Shown here: positions 43,053-54,833 of the stretch, piece by piece
How the letters are laid out: the number at the start of each line of letters is the position of its first letter
Position numbering within the stretch: position 1 is the first letter of the stretch
DNA from: Eleusine coracana subsp. coracana
Lineage: Eukaryota > Streptophyta > Magnoliopsida > Poales > Poaceae
Assembly: GCA_032690845.1 (NCBI GenBank)
Contig: CM064417.1
Span: 39,376,432-39,440,431, forward strand
Direction: 5' to 3'
DNA: 64,000 nt
Made by a program: the position numbers and the translations under genes
Notes under the pieces: generated by a model
Seen by the model: only the letters and a program-made list of their open reading frames with translations
Told to the model about the DNA's origin: nothing
Database searches by the model: none

Positions 43053-45398
43053 ATGTTAGGAAGCGATGGAGAGGGTGCTTCACCCTCAAAATTGGATGAG
43101 TGTGTGAGCCAAAATCAGTTACAGAAGGCTTTGCAGGCGGTTCAGAGTGATTTGGCAGAGATGATCACCAGGGCCATCACCGACGCCGTCACCAAGCTTC
43201 ACCTGGGAGAAAGCATTGAGCGGTTGGATAAGAGAGTCTCTAAGCTAACCGATCAGGTTGTCGAATTGGAGACCGCTCACAAGACCAACAACACCAACAC
43301 CAACACCAACAACAACACCAACACCAACGCCAACAACGACGTTGAAGACGATCATGATGAAGCAACGGTGTATAAGGCTGATGGCACCGTCGATAGGTCA
43401 GCTACAAGGACCGCAAGGTTACAACGTCGTTTGCAACGTAACCCTCAAGGTATGGGTGGTTTTCACAACCACAACCATCGCACACAAGGTAACCATGCTC
43501 CAGATGATCCATATGCTAAAATTAAGTTTTCAATTCCTTCGTTTTCGGGTCAGTACGATGGTGATCCTTACCTTGATTGAGAAATGACGGTAGAACAAAA
43601 ATTTAATGCCCACCTTGTTCCTGAACAACATAGAGTTAGACAAGCCACTAGTGAGTTTAAGGACTTTGCTTTTATTTGATGGAGTGGTCTAGCTGCTGAA
43701 ACCGATTTGCCTACTACTTGGGAAGAACTTAAGGTAGAAATGCGTGATCGTTTTGTTCCTCTTTCTTTTTATAGAGAAATTCGTAATAAACTACAGCGTT
43801 TAGATCAAGGAGATAAAACTGTTCAGGAGTATTTTAGTGAGCTTCAGAAGGGTTTGATTCGTTGTGCCGTGGTTGAAAAAGTAGAGGATCAGATTTGCCG
43901 CTTTTATTTTGGTTTGAGAAAAAAAATTCAGCACATCCTTGATTATAAAGATTTTTATACCCTCAACCAGTGTTTCCAGTATGCTATGCTTGCAGAGAAA
44001 GAATTACAGGGACTTTTCCAGGCTTTTGAGGAGTACAGCAAGTCCAGGAATTTCTACCCACCATGGCCGACGGGGCCTTCGGGGCTGCCCAAGCCATCTT
44101 TCCGGCCGCCCCCACCAGCTAGTGTTGTTTCTGCAGCACCAAGATCAGCCCTTGCCCCTTCTACGCGCTCAGGTAAAAATTCTGTGCAGGTACCGGCTAG
44201 TAGTGCCTCCTCTGTTGCTTCGACGGGACGCACTATAGGGATTCAGTGCCACCGCTGCCATGGTCTTGGCCATGTGCAGAAAGATTGCCCAAGTAGGCGG
44301 GCATATGTGGCGACAGATGATGGCGGTTACATGAGCACCTCCGATGTGGAGGATGAGGAGGAGGATGTCGCTGCCACCAGCGGTGACCTCGTCCTTGGAG
44401 GCGGAGATACCACGGGCTACATGAATATTATTGTGCAGCGTGTGCTTAGCACACAAATCCAGCAGCCCGAGATGATGCAGCGACATAACTTATTCCAGAT
44501 TTTCTTCGTCATCAAGAACCGTCGGGCACGTGTCATCATTGATGGAGGAAGCTGCAACAATTTGGTGAGTTCTGATGTGGTTAAGAAGCTTGATTTGACC
44601 ACACGCCCACATCCACATCCATACTACATTCAGTGGTTAAATGACTCTGAAAAAGCTAAGGTAACACAAACTTGCAGAGTTCCTTTTTCCATTGGTTCCT
44701 ATGTGGATTCTGTTGATTGTGATGTTGTACCCATGCAAGCTTGTTCACTTTTATTGGGTAGACCTTGGGAATTTGATAATGATGCTGTACACCATGATAA
44801 AAGTAATAAGTACACTTTTATGCATAAAGGAACTAAAATTACTTTGTTACCAATGACCCCTGCTGAAATTGTACAAGCTGATTTAGAACGAGCTGCTAGT
44901 TTGAAAAATAAAAGCCCTGAAATTCAGCAACCTGTTAATTCTGCTTCTACACCAAGTAATGTTAATGATTCTTCAAGTTCTAAGGGTGCTGCAATTAAAT
45001 TACAAGGTCGTTCATGTCTTGCCACAAAATCTGAGCTTGCTGAAATTTCTACTGATGATATTTGCTATGCTTCGATATGCAAACAAGCCTTGTTTTTGCT
45101 TGGTGATATTGCTTCTAGTGCTTTGCCTCCTGCTATCACTAACCTTTTGCAGGAGTATGAGGATGTTTTCCCAGCTGAGATACCCCCGGGATTGCTACCT
45201 TTGAGAGGGATTGAGCATCAAATTGATTTGATTCCTGGTGCTACTTTACCAAACCGTCCTGCTTATAGGACCAACTCTGAGGAGACTAAGGAGATACAAC
45301 AACAAGTCCAAGACCTTTTGGATCGTGGGTATGTTCGTCAATCACTTAGTCCTTGTGCTGTTCCTATACTTTTGGTTCCTAAGAAAGATGGTTCTTGA
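43053..45398 (+). pseudogene. B0 gag and protease (same frame, two TGA, then a third)
   Basis: Begins MLGSDGEGASPSKLDE. An Asn/Thr-rich linker (43285-43340) precedes the gag domain (43510-44030: YAKIKFSIPSFSGQYDGDPY, VEMRDRFVPLSFYREIRNKL, KTVQEYFSELQKGL). A CCHC knuckle follows, CHRCHGLGHVQKDC (44248-44289). The protease is RVIIDGGSCNNLVSSDVVKK (about 44527) with MQACSLLLGRPWEF. The end enters reverse transcriptase (GIEHQIDLIPGATLP, VPILLVPKKDGS). TGA codons at 43578 and 43677 stand where the family has Trp, and the frame is otherwise uninterrupted to TGA 45396. Confidence 0.85.
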
Positions 45399-46811
45399 CG
45401 TATGTGTGTAGATTGTAGAGCCATTACTATTAGGTATCGTCATCCTATTCCTAGGCTAGACGACATGCTTGATGAGTTATGTGGTGCTATAATTTTCACT
45501 AAAATTGATTTGCGTAGTGGCTACCATCAAATTAGAATGAAACTTGGAGATGAATGGAAAACAACTTTCAAAACAAAATTCGGGTTGTATGAGTGGTTAG
45601 TAATGCCTTTTGGGTTGACTAATGCACCCAGTACTTTCATGCTTTTGATGAATGAGGTTTTAAGACCTTTTATTGGCAAATTTGTGGTTGTTTACTTTGA
45701 TGATATCTTGATTTATAGCAAATCCATGGATGATCATATGATTCATTTGCGTGCTGTTTTTGATGCTTTGCGAGTTGCATGTTTATTTGGTAACCTTAAG
45801 AAGTGCACCTTTTGCACGGATCGAGTCTCTTTTCTTGGCTATGTTGTGACTCCACAGCGAATTGAGGTGGATGAGGCAAAGATTGAAGCCATAACGAGCT
45901 GGCCTATACCAAAAACTATCACACAGGTGAGGAGTTTTCTTGGTCTTGCAGGTTTCTACCGCCGCTTTGTCAAAGATTTCAGCACCATTGCTGCATCATT
46001 GCATGAGTTGACAAAGAAGGGCGTTGACTTCCATTTTGGTAAGGTACATCATGAGTCTTTTGATGCTTTGAAGGACAAACTTACACATGGACCATTGCTG
46101 CAATTACCCAATTTTGATAACACTTTTGAGCTTGAATGTGATGCTAGTGGTATAGGCATTGGTGGTGTTTTGATGCAAGATGGTAAACCTGTTGCATACT
46201 TTAGTGAGAAAATTACTGGGCCTGTTTTGAATTATTCCACGTATGATAAGGAACTATATGCACTTGTACGTTCTTTAGAGACGTGACGTCATTATTTGTT
46301 GCCCAAAGAATTTGTTATTCATTCTGATCATGAATCACTTAAGTATATTCGTTCTCAATGCAATTTGAACCGTAGACATGCTAAATGGGTTGAGTTTATT
46401 GAGTCTTTTCCTTATATTATTAAACATAAGAAAGGGAAGGATAATGTGATTGCTGATGCTTTATCTAGGCGATATACTTTGTTGTCTCAACTTGATTGTA
46501 GAATTTTTGGACTTGAGGCAATTAAAGAACAATATGTTGCTGATGTTGATTTTAAAGATGTATTGCTGCACTGTAAAGAAGGTCGTGCTTGGCACAAATT
46601 TGTGTTGAATGATGGTTTTTTGTTTAGAGCTAACCGCCTATGCATTCCAGTTGGTTCCGTTCGTCTTTTGTTGTTGCAGGAGGCGCATGGACGTGGATTG
46701 ATGGGTCATTTTGGTGCTAAGAAGACAGAGGATATTTTGGCCACACACTTCTTTTGGCCAAGGATGAGGAAAGATGTTGAGCGTTTTATTGCTCGCTGCA
46801 CTACTTGTTAA
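45399..46811 (+). pseudogene. B0 reverse transcriptase, RNase H and integrase zinc domain
   Basis: Same frame. Reverse transcriptase: RMCVDCRAITIRYRHPIPRL, FTKIDLRSGYHQIRM, VMPFGLTNAPSTFM and catalytic VVYFDDILIYSK (YFDD, about 45689). RNase H: ELECDASGIGIGGVLMQDGK, YDKELYALVRSLE, HSDHESLKYI. The integrase zinc domain has EAHGRGLMGHFGAKKT and FIARCTTC. TGA at 46284 (Trp expected) and TAA at 46809 (Gln expected) interrupt it. Confidence 0.85.
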
Positions 46812-48074
46812 AAAGCTAAGTCTTGATTGAATCCACATGGTTTATACATGCCACTTCCTGTTCCTTCTATTCCTTGGGCGAATATTTCTATGGACTTTAT
46901 TTTAGGACTGCCTAGAACTAAGAGGGGGAGCGATAACATTTTTGTTGTTGTGGATCGTTTTTCCAAGATGGCACACTTTACCATGTCATAAAACTGATGA
47001 TGCTAGTTGTGGATCGTTTTTTTCAAAGAAATTGTATGTTTGCATGGTATGCCTTCTACTATTATTTCAGATCGTGATGCAAAATTCTTGAGTCATTTTT
47101 GGCGCACGCTTTGGAATAAGTTGGGTACAAAGTTGCTATTTTCTACAACTTCTCATCCACAAACTGATGGACAAACTGAGGTTGTGAACCGCACTTTGGG
47201 TACTATGTTGCGAGCTATTTTGAAGAAAAATTTGAAGCAATGGGAAGAATGCTTACCTTATGTTGAGTTTGCTTATAATCGGGCAACACATTCTACTACC
47301 AAGGTAAGTCCATTCAAGGTAGTGTATGGTTTTGATCCCCGTACTCCACTTGATATACTTCCTCTACCTATTAATGAGAGAGTTCATGTTGATGCTAAGG
47401 AGCGTGCTAAATTTATTTTGCAAATACATGAGACCACTAGACTTAGCATTGAAAAGATGAATGAAAAGTATAAAATTGCTGGTAGTAAGGGTAGAAAGGA
47501 AGTAAAGCTTGATGTAGGAGATTTAGTGTGGTTACACTTAAGGAAGGATAGATTTCTAGAATTGAGAAAGTCTAAACTAATGCCTAGAGCTGATGGTCCA
47601 TTCAAAATAATTGAGAAGATTAATGATAATGCATACAAACTTGAGTTGCCTCCCGAGTTCGGGGTTAGTCCTACTTTTAACATTTCAGATTTGAAACCAT
47701 ACTTGGGAGAAGAGGATGAGCTCGAGTCGAGGACGACTCCACTTCAAGAGGGGGAGGATGATGAGGACATCACTCCTATGGATACACACAACACTCCTCC
47801 AAATCTGGACTTGCAAGGTCCAATGCCTAGAGCTCGTGCACGACGACTAAATTTAGAGGTGAGCTCGTTCCTACGTTCTTCGCTATATGTTACTTTTGAG
47901 AATGGTTTGCTACCTAATGATTATTTTATGATTAGAAACCATGGAGAGGACCAGGAGATGATGGGAGAAGGAGTTGGGAACGTGGAGGACCAGCAAGGGC
48001 TTAGAAGCCAAAGTGGAGGACCAATCAAAACCGACTTCGAGTTTGTTTCGGGGCCCAGGACCAGTCTGCACTAA
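46812..48074 (+). pseudogene. B0 integrase core and LTR-encoded C-terminus
   Basis: Core residues: SMDFILGLPRT, TIISDRDAKFLSHF and HPQTDGQTEVVNRTLG (DDE). Around 46979-47030 a 2-bp loss and a later compensating change put about 15 codons out of frame; a TTGTGGATCGTTTTT copy from 46952 recurs at 47004. The tail (GDLVWLHLRKDRF, DGPFKIIEKINDNAYKLELP, FNISDLKPYLGEEDELESRT) runs on into the 3' LTR for about 105 codons and stops at 48072. The end SGPRTSLH equals that of B2 and B1. A TGA near 46825 replaces an Arg codon. Confidence 0.85.
47746..47758 (+). promoter_or_regulatory. B0 polypurine tract
   Basis: AAGAGGGGGAGGA, directly before the TG of the 3' LTR and inside the reading frame. Confidence 0.8.
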
Positions 48075-48682
48075 AACAGTCGCCCAGGACGCATACAGAC
48101 TCGGAGTTGGACGTTCTACATATGCACGGAAAGATAAGGAGAAGACCTTTCCAATGCCGCTGGCCTCATGTCAAAATTCATCCGGAGTCATCGGGAATCG
48201 TCAAAACAAAAGAGAGTCCAGAATCTGTGTCGGTGCTGCGTTTGCTTATGTTTGGCCTTTGGGCTTTGTATCTAGTTGAGCCCAATTAGGGACGCGTCTA
48301 GAGGGTCTTGCACGACCCTAGGGTCTTTATATACAGCCGCCACCGCACCATTAGGGTTCGGGTTTTGCTTAGATTAATTCTGTTCATAAACAGTTTTGCC
48401 GTTCATCGGTTTGTGAGACCCCAACTTCGAGAGTTTAATCATACATCTGCAATTGTGTTGCATTCTTCGTTGTTCTTGCTTGTGTTCTTGATTCACAGGC
48501 AGGGATTAGCCTTCTTGGCGAGGTCAATCGTCTTTGGATGGTTGATAACCAGAGGAGACGTCGTGCTGCGATTGCGGGGTTTAGAACGTGCTGTTTTGAA
48601 GCCGGATCGATTTGTGTGTCGCCTCCGACCAAATCAACTTACCAAGAACCTTTCGGAAGATCGGGAACCCTTGTTCACATCA
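47759..48682 (+). repeat. B0 3' LTR
   Basis: 924 bp. The first 316 bp are coding in the pol frame. TATA TTATATACAG at 48328. The right end abuts CTGAC of the D1 palindrome. Confidence 0.9.
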
Positions 48683-49461
48683 CTGACCGGATTGTCCGGT
48701 CACTGCTTGACCGGATTGTGCATCTCATACTGACTGGACCGTCCGATCAGCAGACCGGACCGTTCGGTCTCTTCCTGTCCGTCGATTCCAGAGAGCTCCC
48801 GAATTGCTTCCTCTGTGTCCTATGCTTCACCCATATAGACCATTGTGTCCAGTTTGTAGACCGGACCATCCAGTCTCTAGGGTCTTTAGTGTAGACAGAT
48901 TCCTCGCAAAGTCTTCTCTCTGATCTGCATTCTGCTCTGATGACCGTATAGTCCGGTCACTCCTGACCTTTTGTCGGGTCACTCCTAACCTTCTATCTGG
49001 TCTCTCTGTCTCGAATCTAAAAGTCCTCGTCCTTCCAACAGCTCCTTGGCTTCTCCACTGTCACCTACTGCATGTGATTTCACTGAGCATCCACGCTCAT
49101 CACCGACTAGCATGACCTAGAGAGACATGACATAGACCCCCTTGATAGTCCGGTTTTTCCTATGGACTCAAAGCCCTAGCAACTAGACAAGTGTTCTAAA
49201 CACTTTTCCATAGCTTGTCCTTATCCTTGATCCATCTCCATCAACCCTTGGACTCCATCAAGTTCTTCATGCTCCATGCTTATGGTTATTGTCATCAACC
49301 GCCAAGACAACCAACATCAATAAGATTTGTAGTAGAGTTAAGAGATGATTCCTGCATAGACAACACTCGTGTAGATATTAGCCCACAATTTCATAGTTGT
49401 CATTAATCACCAAAACATCCATACCTCGGGGATCCAATCATCAATGATCATGAAGCTTACA
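48683..49461 (-). repeat. D1 3' LTR, proximal part, with palindromes
   Basis: Minus-strand start TGTAAGCTTCATGATC at 49461. Palindromes at 48693, 48717 (24 bp apart), 48740, 48761 (21 bp apart) and decayed ones up to 49015. Just right of it lies the minus-strand purine tract AAAAAAGGGGAGAT (complement of 49462-49475). Confidence 0.8.
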
Positions 49462-49475
49462 ATCTCCCCTTTTTT

Positions 49476-50188
49476 GTGAATTGATGACAACCACTACTTA
49501 ACATGAAAACATCAAGGCTAAAAGAGCTACACTACGATCGAGAGGAACCTAGAGGCATAAGCAAAGAACGAACAAGATCCTACTAAATCAGCATCATCAA
49601 GAGCTAAAGGATAAAGAGAGAAAAACACACTCTAGATGATAATGCATGCATGTCATGTTATGTGATAATTAAAGAAAGTATAAGGACATGCAATGCAAGA
49701 CATGGATGATGATATGTAACAAGATAGCATGAAACATGCAAGGAATTAAAAACAAGCAATCATCATCATGGATTCATACACAGGCAAACAAGATAAGTAA
49801 AGAAAGACAAGGCACTGCGTATGAAAATAAACTAAGTGAGATTATGATGAGTCAAACATAAGAAAATGAAAAACATGACTCCTCAAAATCCATGAACATC
49901 AATAAAACTATCAAAATAAGATCTCCAAATGTATCTCCCAAAACTGGCATACCACGTATACTCCCCCTAAATACATACTACTCTCTCGATCGTCATAGGA
50001 TCACACTCCCCCTATCTCTATGTCTTCTCCCCCTTTGGCAACAAGCACCAAAAAGAGAGGGAAAACTACTGAGCACTGGAGGTCATAGGAGGTGGTGGTG
50101 CAACAACGTCCTCTGAAGGCTCTGCGTTGGCCTGCTCCTGTGTCGGATCCTGCAGCTTTGGCTGAGCCTGTGCCACCTGAGTGTTGAG
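49476..50188 (-). other. D1 3' untranslated region
   Basis: A-rich DNA with several CTCCCCCT blocks (49968-50035), i.e. purine-rich on the element's sense strand. No ORF is supported. Confidence 0.5.
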
Positions 50189-50881
50189 CTACTCAAAGTA
50201 CATGAGATCCTCTGGTGACTCAGACCCTCTGTCTTGTCCTGCTGTGACTATGGCTGTCTCCTGTGTTATTGATGCCTGAAGAAGAGTGAGATCGGTCACA
50301 TCCTGATGAGTGAAGCCTCCTCGAACAACATCCTCTGCTACCTGAGGTGTAAAAGGTGTATAGACTGTAGCAAAAGAAGGTGAAGTTGTGCTAGTAGCTG
50401 TCTGTGGGGCTGCCTGAGTGGTGTGCACTATGTCTGAGAAGGTCAGACTCCTGATTGGTAGCTGCTAGGAGGTGGAAGGTCCTGCCATCTGCAAAGCTAT
50501 CGAGTGTGCGGGCGAGGTGAAGAGTGCAGACACAGGGGAGAACTGTGTAGGTGAGAAAGCCTGTCCTGCTCCCCCTATCAGTAACTCCCCTAAAAGCGAA
50601 AGCAAGCCGCTAGACTGTGCCGTCATCATCATGGTGAAGGGGACACTACGAGTCGGAAGCTGCTGAACCCTTTGTAGCGTAGGGACTCCTGCCTACTGGC
50701 TAGACTGTCCTCGAGTAAGCTCCTTCATCTGGCTCATCAGCAAGGTCATCATCCTCATCTACTATTGTTGAAACTCTGCCTACATCCTCAGCACATCCAT
50801 GATCTGTCGCCTCTCGTCAGTAGAGCTCTGGATGAAATCACCCAGACGTCCTGCAAGGGCTGCAACAGTGGAGGTGTGACC
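50189..50881 (-). pseudogene. D1 ORF2, C-terminal part
   Basis: Ends with a frame rich in Thr, Ser, Gln and Pro (SFATVYTPFTPQVAEDVVRG, GGFTHQDVTDLTLLQASI), matching D2 near 63830-63970. The FIQSSTDERRQIMDV stretch lies just left of the B4 insertion. Several stops. Function unknown. Confidence 0.6.
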
Positions 50882-51762
50882 TAATGAGTACATCACACTC
50901 ATGGATACACACAACACTCCTTCAACTAAGATGAAAGTTCATGTGCATCACCTGAATTTACACGTGAGATCGTTTCTAATATTCTTATTATGTGGTTTTG
51001 AGAATAGATTGCTACCTAATGAATTAATTGTTGTTAGAAACCATGGAGATGATGATGAGATAGATGGAGAGGTGATTGGAGATATGATGGGCCAGCAAGG
51101 ACGTCCAAGCCAAGGTGGAGGCCCAATCAAAACCGACTTCGAGTCTGTTTCGGAGCCCAGGACCAGTCTGCACTAAAACGGACATCCAGGACGCATACGA
51201 ACTCGGATTTGGACGTTCTATATATGCCTGGAAAGATAACGAAAAGAAATTTCCAACCCAACCGGTCCCATGTCAAAGTTCTTCCCGAGCCGTCGGCAAT
51301 CGCCGAAACAAATCAACTTCCAGAATCTGTTCTGGTGCTCCGACACCGTAATCGGTCTTTGGGCCATGTAACGAGTTGAGCCCACTTAGGGCTGCATCCA
51401 GGGGGTCTTGCACGACCCTAGGGTTCTCATATACAGCCGCCGCCTCTTCATTAGCGTTTGGGTTTTGCTTAGATTATTCTGTTGATCGGTTTGTGAGACT
51501 CCAACTTGTGAGATTCATCGTATACCTGCAAATTTGGTTGCATTCTTCTTTGTTCTTGCTTGTGTTCTTGATTTGCAGGCAAGGATAAGCCTTCTCGGCA
51601 AGGTCAATCGTTCTTGAACGGTTGATAACCAGAGGAGACGTTGTGCTATGATTGCGGGGTTCAGAACGTGTCGTTTGGAAGCCGGATCGATTTGTGTATC
51701 GCCTCCGCCTTAATCAAGATTATCAGAACCTATCGGAAGATCGGGAACCCTTGTCCACATCA
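50882..51762 (+). mobile_element. B4: solo LTR of the CRM-like family
   Basis: 881 bp, TAATGAGTACATCACAC to CCACATCA, flanked by perfect TGACC (50877-50881 and 51763-51767). No internal sequence. It interrupts D1 ORF2 between the VTHE and FIQSS blocks. Confidence 0.9.
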
Positions 51763-53085
51763 TGACCTGTCTTTGTAACTGCTGGCTGAGGTGGTGCACC
51801 CACTCTGTCCGACTTAGGAACCGCCGTCTCTGGATGAGCCTTTTACTCGTGAGTGACTGGCGGTGACTCCTGCTCGTCCGTTTGCTCGCTGGCGGCTGAT
51901 TGTGATTCCCTGGGGACTCGAGGTGCATAGCTGGGGGTCAGCTCATGGAACGCCTCGTACAGCTCTTCCATCACTAATCCTGGCCTCCTAAGAATATAAC
52001 AGATATAGGGTCCATAGACTAGGTGACGACCTCCAACTCTCTCAGAAATAACCTTCTCCATCTCAGCAATCATCAGACCGGTCAAGTCAAGCTGTTGTCT
52101 CCTAGTCATAGCTGCAACTGCCCACTGGTGTAGAAGTTTGAACTCCTCTGTGTACCCAGACCTCAGAATGATAATCCTGGTGACTATGTCCCTAACCACC
52201 TTCGCCTATGCAATGAGTCTTACAGGGCGTCTGTCAAAGCCTGGTATGTGAGGTGGCTAGAACGCTGCTGATACCATGTCGTCTGGAGGTAGCATCCCTT
52301 CCTGTGGTCTGCGGGGCAGAGCCCAAGTCCCGTAGGCACTCCTGTATAGCTGCTAGTCCAAACAAAGCAACACAAGTGCAACTATCAGGTCCTCTCTGGT
52401 CAAGCGCTGAGGCTCTCCTTTGAACATGAACCAGATCTCTGAGCAATCTCTGTCTACCCATATGAGGCGTAGAACTCCATCACTATATCCTCTCTGTATC
52501 TGTATGGACTGGTGACCAACTCTACTTGTTTGGGCATGTAGTCAAAGTACTGCTCCATGTCCATGTCCGTGGCTCTCCTCATAGCCTGGTAAGTCGTGTA
52601 CTGCTGTGGCACAAAAAGTCCAGACTTGCCCTTCCTGGCAAGGTAACATCTCAAGCCCTCACCAATCCTCTTCCGAAGACTGGTCTAGTACCTCTTTCCC
52701 CTAGTGGGATCCCTAGGGACTGGAACTCACTGCTCGAAAGGTACGAGGCGACTCACCTTGAGATTTGTGGCGGGAACCTCAAGTATGTCCCTCTCTCCTG
52801 CTAAAGCTACAAGCCACTGCAGCCTCCTCGTCCACACGACACATGTGCATTGCGGGTCTCCTTCCTGGTGAGCCGACCTCTGTTGAGGTCCTGTCTGCTG
52901 CTACTGCGGTGGCTGCTCCTCCTCTGGCTCAGACTTAGACTCGTTAGACTCTCCTGTCTCCTCCTCGGACTTCTCCTCTTGTTTTCTGGAAGATCCCTGG
53001 TCCGTAGTCCTCGACGACCTCCCCGAGATCCAAAGAATGATAGATCAACGATCACCCATTGAAGGGTTTTTCGCGTTTCAACCAT
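51763..53085 (-). pseudogene. D1 ORF2, N-terminal and central part
   Basis: Frames match D2 ORF2: RCYLARKGKSGLFVPQQYT, SPYRYREDIVMEFYASYG, RIIILRSGYTEEFKLLHQWA, LMIAEMEKVISERVGGRHLV and YICYILRRPGLVMEELYEAF. The N-terminus has an Arg/Ser-rich, highly charged region (52990-52850). The YREDIVMEFY...FRG...LT..DL..ALGL pattern resembles the N-terminal region of plant 'retrotransposon ORF-1/mobile-domain' proteins of Athila type; this is a moderate match judged by eye. At least four frameshifts or stops. Lacks about 1.1 kb that D2 has before the charged region. Confidence 0.6.
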
Positions 53086-54157
53086 AGTGATCGGATGATA
53101 CAGTGTTTGGACCGGACGGTCTGGTCTGCTTTGGGTCTACTGGCTTCCCATACAGATCGGATGGTATGGTCTTTATGACCATTATGTCCGGTCACTATGA
53201 CCATACTGTCCGAGGCACTGACCGGACTGTACGGTCACTACCGAAAATTTTGCTGAATCAAGGAATTTTTCCAATTTCCAAGTGCCCTCACTCAACATCC
53301 AAATAAACACTGCACTTAGAGCATGAAGGGAACTCTCAAACACTCCTTTTTGCAAATGCCAAATAATGAATCAAGCAAATATGAACCAAGACAATTAAGA
53401 ACCAAATGGGTATGTATGAGCCTTAGTCTATGAACCGCGTGAGTAGATTTAACCTCGAAGTTCATAAGAGCTTGCTAAATGGGCATGAAGCACAATCCCT
53501 TCCTTTGGTCAGACTTATGGAGATGTATTCTCATATTGATCATGAGGCACAAATTTTCTCCAAGTGAGGCAAACCTACTTTTTGTTTCTATATGATGCAT
53601 GCAACAAGCATTTTACAAGTTCAATGGAATTTAAACATGCCATATGAATGCAAGCAATATTAAACAAGATACAAAGGAAACCTAACAATGCCAAGTTTGA
53701 ACCCCTCCCAAGCTTACTCACTATAAGCCATACCCTTGCCTTGAGAGAAGCCAAACTACCATCTCAAGCACTCCCCCTTGCTTATAGCTATCTTGAGTGG
53801 GTAAGACATTGACTAATTTCTATATGTTTTTCTTTTAGTTATTTACACATGCATGGATGCAAAACATACTAGTCACAAAGGAGTCCTAGTTACCATGCAA
53901 TGCAAGAAAAGAAAGAACACACTACAACTACCAAGAACAAACACACACGGATACCTCCCTTATGAGTAGATATGTCGTTGAGGTCCATGTCACTTGTGGA
54001 GGACTTCACTTCATCTTCAAGTAAGTTCCCGGTCCACCACCACCACCATCACCTAGGTCTTGTTCTTGGGCACCCAGTTATACTTCATTGACTTCTCAAG
54101 ATCAACAATGCACTTAGGCACCCATATGCTCTTGACCTTTCTCTTCTTGTTTGGTGG
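53086..54157 (-). other. D1 spacer between gag and ORF2
   Basis: Matches 59879-60905 of D2. Contains palindromes of the D type at 53107-53235 and mostly AT-rich non-coding DNA. No ORF is supported. Confidence 0.6.
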
Positions 54158-54833
54158 TCATAAAGACTTTGCTTTCACCTTGCCACCCTTGTCCCTAAAA
54201 AGCCTGAAGTGGGTGTTCTCATGGAACAAGTTAGCCTTAGGTAAAACTATGGAACTTCTCACCATAGGACAATCCTTGACGGTGTGACCATACTTGCAAC
54301 ACCTCTCGCAATAGTACTCATCGGTGAGTAGGGGCTTGACCCACGCGAGAATGGAGCCACTCGTCCTAATGATGTCAATGGCGGCAGAATATGAGCCAAG
54401 ACCACTATAGGAGATGTTGTTCATAAGATTTGTCCCAAGGATATCCTTGTGGATATCTCTACCACGTGTAAGTCTCTTGAAGCCATCCATCACCATCTTC
54501 CTCTCTTCCTTGAGCTTATGATATTCCTTCAAAACAAATGGCTCAATAGAAGAAACCTCGACCGAGGTGGTTAGTTCATCACACATTGTAGAAGCATCTC
54601 TCTTGGATGAACTAGAGGAGGGAGAGGCAAGGTTATCAACATTGATAGCCTCAAAAGTAAGTTCAAGGGCCTCGTACTTCTCACGTAGCTCTACATGATC
54701 CCCCTTGAGTTTGTCATAACTCTTGTTTAGAGCTTCATGAGATGTGACAAGGTCCTTGAGCTCGCTCTCAAGCTCACCAACACTGTCCTTAGCCAACACG
54801 GTTCTTACCACTTCCAAAATTTTGGATTTCTTG
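54158..54833 (-). pseudogene. D1 gag, C-terminal half
   Basis: Coiled-coil rich part (GELESELKDLVTSHEALNKS, YEALELTFEAINVD, YHKLKEERKMVMDGF) followed by an intact knuckle CERCCKYGHTVKDC (54321-54280 region), which is C-x2-C-x4-H-x4-C. It ends KGGKVKAKSL, then stops. The N-terminal part is cut by E, D2 and the window edge. In D2 the first Cys of the knuckle is Tyr. Confidence 0.75.

Larger units (their letters stand above)
40900..48682 (+). mobile_element. B0: full-length CRM-like (centromeric type) gypsy element
   Basis: 7783 bp with LTRs 40900-41822 (923 bp) and 47759-48682 (924 bp), starting TGATGAGGACATCAC and ending TTCACATCA. Perfect CTGAC duplication at 40895-40899 and 48683-48687. The internal region encodes gag, protease, reverse transcriptase, RNase H and integrase in a single frame that runs into the 3' LTR. 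LTR start, Met-type primer site, gag knuckle context and LTR-extending ORF match plant CRM/CRR elements. It is the presumed helper type for B1-B4. Stops at six or so places make this copy non-functional. Confidence 0.85.
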
